A stretch of DNA of 64,000 nt from Streptomyces silvae (GCF_016745505.1 NZ_JAERUC010000087.1:1-64000); one strand, 5' to 3'. Positions 24,878 to 34,629 are shown, counted from the stretch's first letter. Numbers and translations are program-made. Notes: a model not told the origin generated them from the sequence alone.

Positions 24878-24942
24878 ACGACCCCCGCCGGGGGGGAGAG
24901 CGGGGGTCGTCCCCACGGCCGACTCGGGGGGGGAGGAGTCGG
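24878..24942. terminator. Two adjacent hairpins with poly-G loops
   Basis: A perfect 11-bp stem (ACGACCCCCGC at 24878-24888, GCGGGGGTCGT at 24900-24910) is followed by a 7-bp stem (CCGACTC at 24919-24925, GAGTCGG at 24936-24942). Each loop carries a run of eight or so G residues. They sit 105-170 nt upstream of the HAD gene. They may terminate transcription coming from either side, or act in the leader of the HAD gene; the sequence alone does not decide this. Confidence 0.6.
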
Positions 24943-25046
24943 ACCGGGTTAGCACGGTCGCGAACGATCCGTGACTTCCATGGTGTACCCGAGGCCCTTC
25001 TCAGGCAAACCCACCTGCGGGACTTTACGCCGAATGGCGGGCCCCT

Positions 25047-25886
25047 ATGCTCACCTTTGTGGAAAACTGCTTCTCGCCGCGCACAGCAGCCTTCTTTGAC
25101 CTGGACAAGACGGTCATTGCGAAGTCATCGACACTGACCTTCAGCAAGTCCTTCTACCAAGGCGGGCTGATCAACCGCCGTGCCGTACTGCGCACCGCGT
25201 ACACACAGTTCGTGTTCCTTGCCGGGGGCGCCGATCACGACCAGATGGAGCGGATGCGTGAGTATCTCTCAGCGCTCTGCAAGGGCTGGAACGTCCAGCA
25301 GGTCAAGGACCTCGTCGCCGAGACCCTGCACGACCTGATCGACCCGATCATCTACGACGAAGCCGCAACCCTCATCGAGGAACATCACACCGCTGGGCGT
25401 GATGTGGTCATCGTGTCGACCTCCGGCGCCGAAGTCGTCGAACCGATCGGGGAACTCCTGGGCGCCGACCGGGTCGTGGCGACCCGGATGGTCGTGGGTG
25501 ACGACGGCTGCTTCACCGGCGAGGTCGAGTACTACGCCTACGGCCCGACGAAGGCCGAGGCCATCAGGGCTCTCGCCGAATCGGAAGGCTATGACCTCGC
25601 GCGCTGCTATGCGTACAGCGACTCCGCCACCGACGTGCCGATGCTCGACGCCGTGGGGTATCCGCACGCCGTCAACCCGGATCGAGCACTGCGTCGCGAG
25701 GCCACCCTCAGGGAATGGCCGATTCTCGTCTTCAATCGGCCCGTCCGGCTCAAGCAGCGGCTACCCACCTTCTCGATGCCACCGCGACCGGCACTCGTGG
25801 CAGCCGCCGCGCTGGGTGCGGCCGCGGTGACCGCGGGGCTCGTCTGGTACACCAACCGTCGCCGCTCAGCCGCGATCCCCGCCTGA
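25047..25886 (+). CDS. HAD-IB family hydrolase (SerB-like) with C-terminal membrane anchor
   Basis: A 279-aa phosphatase-type protein. Motif I is AAFFDLDKTVI near residue 16, motif II is VVIVSTSGAEVVEP, and motifs III/IV are in KAEAIRALAESEGYD and CYAYSDSATDVPMLDAVG. The helical cap lies between motifs I and II. The last ~35 residues form one hydrophobic segment, PALVAAAALGAAAVTAGLVW, then a basic end YTNRR, so the enzyme is probably tethered to the membrane. It matches Rv3661, annotated as SerB-like, in the same position next to the Tad locus. The substrate is unknown. The ribosome binding site is weak, and the GTG five codons later is an alternative start. Confidence 0.88.
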   Translation: MLTFVENCFSPRTAAFFDLDKTVIAKSSTLTFSKSFYQGGLINRRAVLRTAYTQFVFLAGGADHDQMERMREYLSALCKGWNVQQVKDLVAETLHDLIDPIIYDEAATLIEEHHTAGRDVVIVSTSGAEVVEPIGELLGADRVVATRMVVGDDGCFTGEVEYYAYGPTKAEAIRALAESEGYDLARCYAYSDSATDVPMLDAVGYPHAVNPDRALRREATLREWPILVFNRPVRLKQRLPTFSMPPRPALVAAAALGAAAVTAGLVWYTNRRRSAAIPA

Positions 25887-26335
25887 CAGCCCCTACAGCC
25901 CGGACGGCCGACCCCACCCCCCGTCGGGCGCGCAACAATGTCCGACTCGGCTGCATTTGAACATAAAAGTAAAGAAAATCGGCCAGGGCTTCCACTGCTC
26001 CCACCAGCACTGGAGTACAAAGGACTCAACGGCCCGCGAGACCAAGGACATCCGCGAGGATCACCTTTCACGCAGTAAGGCCCCACGGACCGCGCACGAA
26101 AGCCGAGCACCCACGCGACGTCGACCCGTCGATTACGGGCCAGCCGCACCAGGTGACGGGCAAAGAACCCGGCCTGATGGGCACATATATCGAGGACGCT
26201 TGGTAACTGGGCGGACGTGCCAGCGGCGGTACCGGAAACGGTGCCGCCGCAACCCTTTCCAGGCGGGCCCACTGCGAGCGGGACACGTCGGCAAACACCC
26301 GGTCGAGACGCTCGCCCGCTCCCGGGCGGAGAGAG
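25887..26335. other. Convergent intergenic region, no gene seen
   Basis: This is 449 bp between the HAD gene and the Fic-like gene, which converge here. It contains a short AT-rich patch (25955-25985). Open frames on both strands lack ribosome binding sites and family character. No strong terminator hairpin was found. Confidence 0.45.
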
Positions 26336-27160
26336 TCAGGCCGCGCCGCGCTGCAGCGCCTCGCATACCGCCGTGGATTCCCGGACGCCCAGCTCCACGG
26401 AGCGCCCGCAGTGGGCGATCCAGGCGGCCATGCCCTCCGGCTTGCCCGACAGATACCCCTCGAAGGCGGCGACATAGGACGCGCGCCCCTGCTCGGCATG
26501 GCCGACCTCGGCGGGACAGATCGACTTGGGGTCGAGACCGCTGCCGATCAGCACGATCCGCTCCGCGGTCCGGGCGACCAGGCCGTTGTGCGAACCGAAG
26601 GGGCGCAGCGCCAGCAGTTCACCGTGCACCACCGAGGACGTCACCAGCGCGGGCGCGGAGCCACCGGCGATGATCAGTTGCGACAGCCCTTCGAGGCGCC
26701 CGGCCACCTCGTCCGCGTCCGGGACAGGTGCCTCGATCAGTGGCTCGACGACAGGCTCGCCCGCCAGCCGGGGCCTGCCGACCGTGTCGTCCGGAGACGC
26801 TCCGCCCGCGGCCACCAGGTGCAGGCGGGCCAGGACACGAAGCGGCGACTGCCGCCAGATGGACAGCAGCTGCCCCGCCTCCGCCGTGAGCCTCAAGGCG
26901 GCACCGATGGTGCGGGACTCGTCCACACCACTGAAATCCGTGCGCCGGCGCACCTCCTCGAGATTCCAGTCGGCACCCGAGAGAGCCGCGGAACCACGAG
27001 CTCCGCGCAGGGCCGCCTCAGCGGTGACCTCATTGCTGCGACGCCGCATGACCCGGTGCCCGTAGACCCGGTCCACAGCCTTGCGTACGGAGTCCACCGC
27101 GTCGGGGACGCCCAGCAGGTCACCCAGGGCGGCAAGCGGGTCCGAGGAAGTCGTACTCAT
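26336..27160 (-). CDS. Degenerate Fic-fold protein (annotated elsewhere as oxidoreductase; Rv3662c-like)
   Basis: A 274-aa protein. The C-terminal half contains HGELLALRPFGSHNGLVART, which aligns with the Fic core HxFx(D/E)GNGRxxR, but the catalytic His is Arg and GNGR is HNGL, so AMP transfer is unlikely. The N-terminal part has ALRGARGSAALSGADWNLEE, similar in position to the Fic inhibitory/N-terminal helices. The conserved place beside the Tad locus in Streptomyces and mycobacteria suggests a retained non-catalytic role. No ribosome binding site is visible at the ATG at 27160, so the message may be leaderless. Confidence 0.72.
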   Translation of the reverse strand: MSTTSSDPLAALGDLLGVPDAVDSVRKAVDRVYGHRVMRRRSNEVTAEAALRGARGSAALSGADWNLEEVRRRTDFSGVDESRTIGAALRLTAEAGQLLSIWRQSPLRVLARLHLVAAGGASPDDTVGRPRLAGEPVVEPLIEAPVPDADEVAGRLEGLSQLIIAGGSAPALVTSSVVHGELLALRPFGSHNGLVARTAERIVLIGSGLDPKSICPAEVGHAEQGRASYVAAFEGYLSGKPEGMAAWIAHCGRSVELGVRESTAVCEALQRGAA

Positions 27161-27262
27161 AAGTAGGGAGGCTACGCGCCCGGGATGCGGATGCCGCCCC
27201 GGAGTGGCCTTCTTCACCAAGGATGACCACAGCACGCAATCATCCCGCTACCCTAGGTGAAC

Positions 27263-28258
27263 ATGAAGATCGCTTTCGTGGGGAAGGGCGGCAGCGGCAA
27301 GACCACGCTGTCCTCGCTCTTCATCCGCCACCTCGCTGCCAATGAAGCCCATGTCGTCGCGGTGGACGCCGACATCAACCAGCATCTCGGGGCCGCCCTA
27401 GGCCTGGACGAACAGGAGGCCGCCGCCCTGCCCGCCATGGGCGCCCAGCTGCCTCTCATCAAGGACTACCTCCGCGGGAGCAACCCCCGCATCGCGTCCG
27501 CCGCGACGATGATCAAGACAACACCCCCCGGAGAGGGGTCCCGGCTCCTCCGCGTCCGCGAGGACAACCCGGTGTACGACGCCTGCGCCCGCACGGTGCG
27601 TCTCGACGACGGCGACATCCGGCTTATGGCCACCGGTCCGTTCAACGAGTCCGATCTGGGCGTCGCCTGCTACCACTCCAAGGTCGGAGCGGTCGAGCTC
27701 TGCCTGAACCACCTGGTCGACGGGCCCGACGAGTACGTGGTGGTCGACATGACCGCCGGGTCGGATTCGTTCGCGTCAGGATTGTTCACCCGTTTCGACA
27801 TGACCTTCCTGGTCGCCGAACCGACCCGGAAGGGCGTCTCGGTCTACCGCCAGTACAAGGAGTACGCGCGGGACTTCGGGGTGGCGCTGAAGGTGGTCGG
27901 CAACAAGGTCCAGGGGGAGGACGACCTCGACTTCCTGCGCGCCGAGGTCGGCGACGACCTGCTGGTCGGTATCGGTCACTCCGACTGGGTCCGGACGATG
28001 GAGAAGGGTCGGCCGGCCCCGTTCGAACTCCTGGAAGCGGACAACCGGATGGCCCTGCAGGCCCTGCAGAACGCCGCGGAGGACTCGTACGGGCTGCGTG
28101 ACTGGGAGCGCTACACGCGCCAGATGGTGCACTTCCACCTGAAGAACGCGGAGAGCTGGGGCAACGAGAAGACGGGCGCCGACCTGGCTGCCCAGGTCGA
28201 CCCCGCCTTCGTCCTGCATGAGCACCTCGTGGATGCGGGCGCTGCCCAGCCGGCCTGA
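27263..28258 (+). CDS. CooC/MinD-type ATP-binding protein
   Basis: A 331-aa SIMIBI-class P-loop ATPase. It starts MKIAFVGKGGSGKTTLSSLF, with the deviant Walker A (GKGGSGKTT) typical of MinD, NifH and CooC. VVAVDADINQHLGAALGL follows, then the switch region EYVVVDMTAGSDSFASG and NKVQGEDDLDFLR. CooC proteins insert nickel into carbon monoxide dehydrogenase, but no such operon is here and the client is unknown. The ATG at 27263 is chosen; a GTG two codons earlier is possible. It is divergent from the Fic-like gene with about 100 bp between the starts. Confidence 0.85.
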   Translation: MKIAFVGKGGSGKTTLSSLFIRHLAANEAHVVAVDADINQHLGAALGLDEQEAAALPAMGAQLPLIKDYLRGSNPRIASAATMIKTTPPGEGSRLLRVREDNPVYDACARTVRLDDGDIRLMATGPFNESDLGVACYHSKVGAVELCLNHLVDGPDEYVVVDMTAGSDSFASGLFTRFDMTFLVAEPTRKGVSVYRQYKEYARDFGVALKVVGNKVQGEDDLDFLRAEVGDDLLVGIGHSDWVRTMEKGRPAPFELLEADNRMALQALQNAAEDSYGLRDWERYTRQMVHFHLKNAESWGNEKTGADLAAQVDPAFVLHEHLVDAGAAQPA

Positions 28259-28288
28259 ACCGGCAGGAGCGGTGCCGGAGTGCGACCC

Positions 28289-29623
28289 CTACTCCGCTCC
28301 CCCGTCAGCTCCCTTGCCTGCCGGCTGGTCCGCCGGCCTGGCGGGCACGGGGCTGCCGGCGGGCTTGCCCGGAGCCGTCCCCGCGAGGAACGCGGTCCAG
28401 CCCGGCTTGGGCTCCTGACCCACCTTCAGCGTCCCGAGCTTCGCGAGCGTCGCCGGGTCCTGCGCGTCCAGCCAGTCCGCGAGCTGACGGAAGGAAACGC
28501 ACTGCACATCCTGCTTGGTGCACACCGTCTTGATCGTTTCCTCGACGGCACGCATGTAGGTGCCGCCGTTCCACGATTCGAAGTGGTTGCCGATGATCAT
28601 CGGAGCGCGGTTCCCGTTGTAGGCGCGGTCGAACGCCTGAAGAAGTCCGTCCCGCATCTGGTTGCCCCAGTACTCGCGCTTGTCCGGGTCGCCCTGCGTC
28701 GTCGTACCGGACTGGTTGAACATGAAGTTGTAGTCCATCGAGAGCGTCTCGAACGCGCGGCCCGGCACGGGGACGAGTTGCAGGGGCAGGTCCCAGAGCC
28801 CGTCCTTCTTCGCGGGCCAGACCTGGTTGCCGATACCGCTGGAGTCGTAGCGGAATCCCATGGTCCGGGCGGCCGCGACCATGTTCTTCTGGCCCTCCAG
28901 GCACGGTGTGCGGGCGCCGATCAGCTCCTTGTCGTAGTCGAAGGGCAGCGGCGCCTCACCCTTGAGGTCGGGGGCGTTGGTCTTCCAACCCTTCACGAAG
29001 GACTTCGCCTGGCTGATCTCGCTCTTCCACTCCTCGACCGACCACGTGCCGACGCCTCCGTCAGGCCCACAGAAGTGCCCGTTGAAGTGGGTTCCGATCT
29101 CGTTGCCCTCCAGCCACGCCGCACGGAGCTCCGTCAGCGTGTTGCGGATTCCCTCCGTGTCGTTGAACCCGATGTCGGAGCGGCCCGCCGAATGCTGAGG
29201 CGGGTCGTAGAGGTCCTTCTTGGTCTCCGGCAGGAGGTACACGCCGCTGAGGAAATACGTCATCCTGGCGTCGTACTTCTTCGCGACCGCCCGGAAATGC
29301 GAGAAGAGCTTCTGGCTGTCCTCACCCGCACCGTCCCACGAGAACACCACGAACTGCGGGGGCTTCTGGCCGGGCTTGAGCCTCTTGGCCACGGGCAGTT
29401 TCGGCTGCGCTCCCGTAAAGGCGGTGGACCCGTCACCGATGAGCTTGACGGCCCCCTTCGGCGCCGCGGCCGGAGAGTTCTCCTCCGCGCCGGGGGCGGA
29501 CCGCTTCCCGGTGCCGGGCGTGGAGCCGCCGGCTCCCGTGTCCGGGCCCGAGCAGCCGGCCAGGCCTGCGACCAGCGCCGTGACCACGGCGCCCAGGGCG
29601 ATCCTCTTCGTGGCGGCCATCAT
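28289..29623 (-). CDS. Polysaccharide-deacetylase-like lipoprotein
   Basis: A 444-aa exported protein. The signal peptide is RIALGAVVTALVAGLAGC, with lipobox LAGC, then a Gly/Ser/Pro linker to about residue 70. The catalytic-like domain begins FVVFSWDGAGEDSQKLFSHF, where the Asp is the place of the NodB-motif Asp. The pair EIGTHFNGHFCGP gives an HxxxH-type metal site. APMIIGNHFESW and RQLADWLDAQ lie near the end. It is probably a cell-wall glycan deacetylase, though it diverges from classical NodB enzymes and the substrate is open. The ATG at 29623 has AAGGAAGAGGG upstream. It converges on the CooC-like gene with a 30-bp gap. Confidence 0.82.
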   Translation of the reverse strand: MMAATKRIALGAVVTALVAGLAGCSGPDTGAGGSTPGTGKRSAPGAEENSPAAAPKGAVKLIGDGSTAFTGAQPKLPVAKRLKPGQKPPQFVVFSWDGAGEDSQKLFSHFRAVAKKYDARMTYFLSGVYLLPETKKDLYDPPQHSAGRSDIGFNDTEGIRNTLTELRAAWLEGNEIGTHFNGHFCGPDGGVGTWSVEEWKSEISQAKSFVKGWKTNAPDLKGEAPLPFDYDKELIGARTPCLEGQKNMVAAARTMGFRYDSSGIGNQVWPAKKDGLWDLPLQLVPVPGRAFETLSMDYNFMFNQSGTTTQGDPDKREYWGNQMRDGLLQAFDRAYNGNRAPMIIGNHFESWNGGTYMRAVEETIKTVCTKQDVQCVSFRQLADWLDAQDPATLAKLGTLKVGQEPKPGWTAFLAGTAPGKPAGSPVPARPADQPAGKGADGGAE

Positions 29624-29779
29624 CCGTCCACCCTCTTCCTTGCAGGATTCGTGCGTTGAAGTGCCGACACGGCGCGGCCAACCTCACACGCAGCTCCGCG
29701 GGAACCAGTACGACAAGCCGGATGAAAAGCTGCTTATTCACTGAGAAGGGTGATGCAGTGGGCTATTTGCTCGAAAGCA

Positions 29780-29809
29780 TGGACACCTTTCTTTACTCTC
29801 CATTACTAT
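29780..29809 (+). promoter_or_regulatory. Candidate promoter of the SulP-carbonic anhydrase gene
   Basis: TGGACA at 29780-29785 and TACTAT at 29804-29809, with an 18-bp spacer, lie in a markedly AT-rich island in the 299-bp divergent gap. They resemble the principal-sigma consensus. The predicted leader to the ATG at 29923 is about 105 nt. Confidence 0.5.
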
Positions 29810-29922
29810 TCATTTACGGAGAGTTGAGAAATCCCGCCGCTGTACCCCACCGCTGCACGCCGTGATCCACGGCCGCCGTCATTCACATACCGCGACCGCG
29901 CTGCCCCGGAGGAGACGGGAAC

Positions 29923-32478
29923 ATGTCTGCCTGCGCCCCTACTCGCAACGACCACTCATCCCGTAGTTCACGCCCTTCCCGGGCCTCGGGATTCAAGCGT
30001 CCACACAGCCCGCCCCCGCGGCCGGGCCGCGGCCCCTTCCGCGTCTCGGGTGCGGATCTGTCCGCATCGATCACTGTCTTCCTGATCGCCATTCCCATGT
30101 CGCTCGGCCTCGCCGTCGCCATGGACGCCCCTCTCGCCGCCGGCCTGGTGTCCGCCGCGATCGGCGGCATCGTCGCCGGCCTGCTGGGCGGCACGCCGCT
30201 CCAGGTCAGCGGCCCGTCCGCCGGACTGACCGTGGTCACGGCGGAGTTGATCCAGATCTACGGCTGGCGCACCACCTGCGCGATCACCATCGGTGCGGGG
30301 CTCCTGCAGATCCTGCTGGGGTCGGTGAGAGCGGCACGCAGTGCCCTCGCCGTCAGCCCGGCCATCGTCCACGGCACACTCGCCGGGATCGGTGTCGCCA
30401 TCGCTCTCGCCCAGTTGCACGTCGTGTTCGGCGAGGTGCCCCGGAGCTCCGCCCTGGAGAACGCCCTCGCGCTCCCCGCCCGCCTGACTCACTTCGAGCC
30501 GGCCGGGCCCCTCATCGGAGCCCTGACGATCCTGCTTCTCGTCGTCTGGCCGCGTATGCCCGGGCGGATCGGGGCGTCGCTGGGCAGAATCCCCGCCGCC
30601 CTCGCCGCCGTGGTGATCGCGACGGCGGTGGCCGCCGCGGCGGCGCCCGGGATCGCCCGGGTGGATCTGCCGTCGTGGCGCTCGCACGCACTGCCCGAGC
30701 TGCCGCACGGCCCGGTGATGGCGCTGGCGACGGCGATGTTCACCGTCATGCTCGTGGCCAGCCTCGAATCCCTGCTGGCCGCCGTTTCCGTGGACAAGCT
30801 GGCCGCAGAGCGGGCGGCAGCCCCACCCAAGGACGGGGCGACTCCGCCCGCCCCCGTCGAGCGATCGGATCTCGACCGGGAGCTGCGGGCCCAGGGGGTC
30901 GCCAACGCCCTGTCAGGGCTGGCCGGGGGCATGCCCGTCTCGGGCGGCGCCGTGCGCAGTTCCGCCAACGTCCGGGCGGGCGCGACGAGCCGCGCCTCCA
31001 CCGTGCTGCACGGCGTCTGGGTGCTGCTGGCAGCCGTTCTGCTGGTCACGGCCCTCGAGTGGATCCCTCTCGCCGCCCTCGGATCCCTGGTGATGGTGGT
31101 CGGGATCCAGATGGTCAGCTTCGCCCACATCCGCAAGGTGCACCGGCACCGGGAATTCCTGGTGTACGGCGCCACGATCAGCGGCGTCGTCCTGGTCGGC
31201 GTGCTCGAGGGTGTGGCGATCGGCATCGTCGTCGCCGTGGCCGTCGCCCTGCACCGGCTGGCCCGCACGAGAATCACCGTGACCGAGCAGGACGGCCGCT
31301 ATCTGGTGGCCGCGCGGGGACAGTTGACCTTCCTGGCCGTGCCCCGGCTCAGCAGGCTCCTCGGCAAGCTCCCGCACGGCGCGGACGTCGTGGTCGAGCT
31401 TGACGGCTTCTTCATGGACCACGCGGCGTACGAGACGATCCAGGACTGGTACACGGCCCAGACCGCGCTGGGGGCCCGGATCGAGTTCACCGGGCGTTCC
31501 GGTGGCCGGATCGCCGAGCCCGCCTCGGCCGCCCATTCCTGTTGCCGTCCCTGGACACCCTGGCGCAATCACCACTGCCACGACCGCGCGCAGGACACCA
31601 CCGGCGCCACGGCACCGGCCACCGCCGCCACCGCGTCCGGCTCCCCCACCGACCCGGCCTCGCCTGCCTCCACCGTCGCCTCCGAAGATCCTGCTCCCGT
31701 GGGACCGACGGGTTCCCCGGGCCGCCGGCACAGATCCCACCGGCTCCTCAGCGGCCTCAGTTCGTTCCAGCGCACCACCGCCCCGCTGGTCCGTGAGGAG
31801 CTGGCCCGGCTGGCCGCCGAAGGGCAGCGGCCTTCACAGCTCTTCCTCACCTGTGCCGATTCCCGCCTGGTCACCAGCATGATCACCGCAAGCGGCCCGG
31901 GCGATCTCTTCACCGTGCGGAACGTGGGCAATCTGGTGCCGCCGCCGGACGCCGAGGGTGCGACGGGCAACGACGATTCGGTGGCCGCCGCGATCGAGTA
32001 CGCGGTGGATGTGCTGGAGGTCGAGTCCATCACCATCTGCGGCCATTCCGGATGCGGTGCGATGCAAGCCCTGTTGGGAGCAGCGCCGGAGGCGCCCCGG
32101 ACGCCCCTGTGGCGCTGGCTGCGGCACGGGCTGCCGAGTCTGGAGCGCATGCGTTCACGTCACCACTCCTGGGCGCGGATCGCCGGCCGGCTGCCCACCG
32201 ATGCGGTGGAGCAGCTCTGTCTGACCAATGTGGTCCAGCAGTTGGAGCACCTGCGTGCGCACGAGTCGGTGGCGCGCCGACTGGCGGAGGGCACTCTGCA
32301 ACTGCACGGCATGTATTTCCACGTCGGCGAGGCGCAGGCCTATCTGCTGACCGAGGGCGCCAGTTCCGGCACGGGACCCGACGAGGTCTTCGTCCGGGTC
32401 GCCCCCGGGGCCGTATGGGGCGCGGAGCACGGCATCGACGCCCTGCACACGACTCCCGACGCCGCTGTCGGTGCCTGA
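29923..32478 (+). CDS. SulP-family anion transporter fused to beta-carbonic anhydrase
   Basis: An 851-aa two-enzyme protein. Residues ~35-440 are a SulP transporter of 10-12 helices (VFLIAIPMSLGLAVAMDAPL, GGTPLQVSGPSAGLTVV, GGAVRSSANVRAGATSR). A STAS-like region follows (ARGQLTFLAVPRLSRLLGKL). After a Thr/Ala/Pro linker, residues ~610-830 are a beta-type carbonic anhydrase with the zinc-ligand motifs LTCADSRLVTS and ITICGHSGCGAMQALLG. It probably takes up bicarbonate and interconverts it with CO2 at the membrane. The same fusion is known in mycobacteria (Rv3273). GGAGGAGACGGGAAC precedes the ATG. Confidence 0.93.
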   Translation: MSACAPTRNDHSSRSSRPSRASGFKRPHSPPPRPGRGPFRVSGADLSASITVFLIAIPMSLGLAVAMDAPLAAGLVSAAIGGIVAGLLGGTPLQVSGPSAGLTVVTAELIQIYGWRTTCAITIGAGLLQILLGSVRAARSALAVSPAIVHGTLAGIGVAIALAQLHVVFGEVPRSSALENALALPARLTHFEPAGPLIGALTILLLVVWPRMPGRIGASLGRIPAALAAVVIATAVAAAAAPGIARVDLPSWRSHALPELPHGPVMALATAMFTVMLVASLESLLAAVSVDKLAAERAAAPPKDGATPPAPVERSDLDRELRAQGVANALSGLAGGMPVSGGAVRSSANVRAGATSRASTVLHGVWVLLAAVLLVTALEWIPLAALGSLVMVVGIQMVSFAHIRKVHRHREFLVYGATISGVVLVGVLEGVAIGIVVAVAVALHRLARTRITVTEQDGRYLVAARGQLTFLAVPRLSRLLGKLPHGADVVVELDGFFMDHAAYETIQDWYTAQTALGARIEFTGRSGGRIAEPASAAHSCCRPWTPWRNHHCHDRAQDTTGATAPATAATASGSPTDPASPASTVASEDPAPVGPTGSPGRRHRSHRLLSGLSSFQRTTAPLVREELARLAAEGQRPSQLFLTCADSRLVTSMITASGPGDLFTVRNVGNLVPPPDAEGATGNDDSVAAAIEYAVDVLEVESITICGHSGCGAMQALLGAAPEAPRTPLWRWLRHGLPSLERMRSRHHSWARIAGRLPTDAVEQLCLTNVVQQLEHLRAHESVARRLAEGTLQLHGMYFHVGEAQAYLLTEGASSGTGPDEVFVRVAPGAVWGAEHGIDALHTTPDAAVGA

Positions 32479-32573
32479 ACCACTCACACATCCGGTCCGT
32501 GAGACCTTGTGGTCCCGCTTTCGCATCGCACAGCGCTGCGCGCGGAAGCGGGACATGTGACTCCATACCAAGC

Positions 32574-32589
32574 ACAGGTCTAAACCAAT
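32574..32589. promoter_or_regulatory. Candidate DasR-responsive element (dre) upstream of acs
   Basis: ACAGGTCTAAACCAAT matches the dre consensus ACTGGTCTAGACCACT at 13 of 16 positions and keeps the GGTCTA/ACC core. It lies 85 nt before the acs start. A hairpin with arms GTCCCGCTT/AAGCGGGAC at 32512-32554 lies just upstream of it. Confidence 0.5.
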
Positions 32590-32673
32590 TTCCGGCAGAC
32601 ACTTGTCACCTGGCCCGCAGCCTGATGAGCTGTCCCCCGGGACACAACGGACACCCTGGGAATGGGAGATGTC

Positions 32674-34629
32674 GTGAGCAACGAAAGCCTGGCCAATCTG
32701 CTCAAGGAGGAGCGGCGGTTCACACCGCCTGCCGATCTGGCCGCGAACGCCAACGTGACAGCGGAGGCGTACGAGCAGGCCGAGGCGGACAGGCTGGGCT
32801 TCTGGGCCGAGCAGGCCCGCCGCCTGACCTGGGCCACGGAGCCGACCGAGACGCTCGACTGGAGCAACCCGCCCTTCGCGAAGTGGTTCGCGGACGGCAA
32901 GCTCAACGTCGCGTACAACTGCGTGGACCGTCATGTCGAGGCGGGCAACGGCGACCGCGTCGCCATCCACTTCGAGGGTGAGCCCGGCGACAGCCGCGCG
33001 ATCACCTACGCGGAGCTGAAGGACGAGGTCTCCCGCGCGGCCAACGCCCTCACCGAGCTCGGTGTCGGCAAGGGCGACCGGGTCGCCGTCTATCTGCCGA
33101 TGATCCCGGAGGCCGCTGTAGCGATGCTGGCGTGTGCCCGCATCGGCGCGGCGCACTCGGTGGTCTTCGGCGGCTTCTCCGCCGACGCCATCGCCGCCCG
33201 GATCCAGGATGCCGACGCCAAGGTCGTCATCACCGCCGACGGCGGCTACCGCCGCGGCAAGCCCTCGGCGCTCAAGCCCGCGGTGGACGACGCCGTCTCC
33301 CGCATCCCCAGCGTCGAGCACGTCCTCGTCGTCCGGCGTACGGGGCAGGACACCGCATGGTCCGAGGGCCGCGACGTCTGGTGGCACGAGATCACCGCCC
33401 GGCAGTCGGCCGAGCACACGCCTGAGGCCTTCGACGCGGAGCAGCCGCTCTTCATCCTCTACACCTCGGGCACCACGGGTAAGCCGAAGGGCATCCTGCA
33501 CACCTCCGGGGGCTACCTGACCCAGGCGGCGTACACGCACCACGCGGTCTTCGACCTCAAGCCCGAGACCGACGTGTACTGGTGCACCGCGGACATCGGC
33601 TGGGTGACCGGACACTCGTACATCGTCTACGGTCCGCTGGCCAACGGTGCGACCCAGGTCATGTACGAGGGCACGCCCGACACCCCCCACCAGGGGCGCT
33701 TCTGGGAGATCGTCCAGAAGTACGGCGTCACGATCCTCTACACCGCACCGACGGCGATCCGTACGTTCATGAAGTGGGGGGACGACATCCCCGCCAAGTT
33801 CGATCTGTCGTCGCTGCGTGTCCTCGGGTCGGTCGGTGAGCCGATCAACCCCGAGGCCTGGATGTGGTACCGCAAGCACATCGGTGCCGACACCTGCCCG
33901 ATCGTGGACACCTGGTGGCAGACCGAGACCGGCGCCATGATGATCTCGCCGCTTCCCGGAGTCACGGCGACGAAGCCTGGCTCCGCCCAGCGGGCGCTGC
34001 CCGGCATCTCCGCCACGGTCGTCGACGACGAGGCCAACGAGGTGCCGAACGGCGGGGGCGGCTATCTGGTTCTCACCGAGCCGTGGCCGTCGATGCTCCG
34101 CACCATCTGGGGGGACGACCAGCGCTTCCTCGACACCTACTGGTCGCGCTTCGAGGGCAAGTACTTCGCGGGTGACGGTGCCAAGAAGGACGAGGACGGC
34201 GACGTCTGGCTGCTCGGCCGGGTCGACGACGTCATGCTCGTGTCCGGACACAACATCTCGACCACCGAGGTCGAGTCGGCTCTCGTCTCGCACCCCTCGG
34301 TCGCGGAGGCCGCCGTCGTCGGCGCCAACGACGAGACGACCGGTCAGGCCATCGTCGCCTTCGTGATCCTTCGCGGTACGGCCACGGCCTCCGAGGAGCT
34401 GGTCGCCGAGCTGCGCAACCACGTCGGCACCACGCTCGGGCCGATCGCGAAGCCCAAGCGCGTCCTGCCGGTGGCGGAGCTGCCGAAGACGCGGTCCGGC
34501 AAGATCATGCGCCGTCTGCTTCGTGATGTCGCCGAGAACCGCGAGCTGGGCGATGTCACCACGCTCACGGATTCCTCGGTCATGTCGCTCATCCAGACGC
34601 AGCTGCCCTCCGCTTCGTCCGAGGACTAG
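32674..34629 (+). CDS. acs: Acetyl-CoA synthetase (AMP-forming)
   Basis: A 651-aa enzyme that makes acetyl-CoA from acetate, ATP and CoA through acetyl-AMP. The P-loop-like motif [13 protein letters not shown], the acetate-pocket segment [10 protein letters not shown], the hinge region [20 protein letters not shown] and the C-terminal [15 protein letters not shown] with the catalytic, acetylatable Lys are all present at normal length. The GTG at 32674 is preferred because GGGAG lies 5 nt upstream; the in-frame ATG at 32662 overlaps that site. A strong terminator follows, so it is probably monocistronic. Confidence 0.97.
   Translation: MSNESLANLLKEERRFTPPADLAANANVTAEAYEQAEADRLGFWAEQARRLTWATEPTETLDWSNPPFAKWFADGKLNVAYNCVDRHVEAGNGDRVAIHFEGEPGDSRAITYAELKDEVSRAANALTELGVGKGDRVAVYLPMIPEAAVAMLACARIGAAHSVVFGGFSADAIAARIQDADAKVVITADGGYRRGKPSALKPAVDDAVSRIPSVEHVLVVRRTGQDTAWSEGRDVWWHEITARQSAEHTPEAFDAEQPLFILYTSGTTGKPKGILHTSGGYLTQAAYTHHAVFDLKPETDVYWCTADIGWVTGHSYIVYGPLANGATQVMYEGTPDTPHQGRFWEIVQKYGVTILYTAPTAIRTFMKWGDDIPAKFDLSSLRVLGSVGEPINPEAWMWYRKHIGADTCPIVDTWWQTETGAMMISPLPGVTATKPGSAQRALPGISATVVDDEANEVPNGGGGYLVLTEPWPSMLRTIWGDDQRFLDTYWSRFEGKYFAGDGAKKDEDGDVWLLGRVDDVMLVSGHNISTTEVESALVSHPSVAEAAVVGANDETTGQAIVAFVILRGTATASEELVAELRNHVGTTLGPIAKPKRVLPVAELPKTRSGKIMRRLLRDVAENRELGDVTTLTDSSVMSLIQTQLPSASSED

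Noticed and set aside
25957..26673. Plus-strand open frame starting MNIKVKKIGQGF
   Set aside because: No ribosome binding site, poor codon bias and most of it is opposite the Fic-like gene.
26336..27160. Active Fic AMP-transferase
   Set aside because: The catalytic His and the GNGR loop are replaced.
27263..28258. Part of a carbon monoxide dehydrogenase operon
   Set aside because: Only the CooC-type ATPase fold is present; no CODH subunit is nearby.
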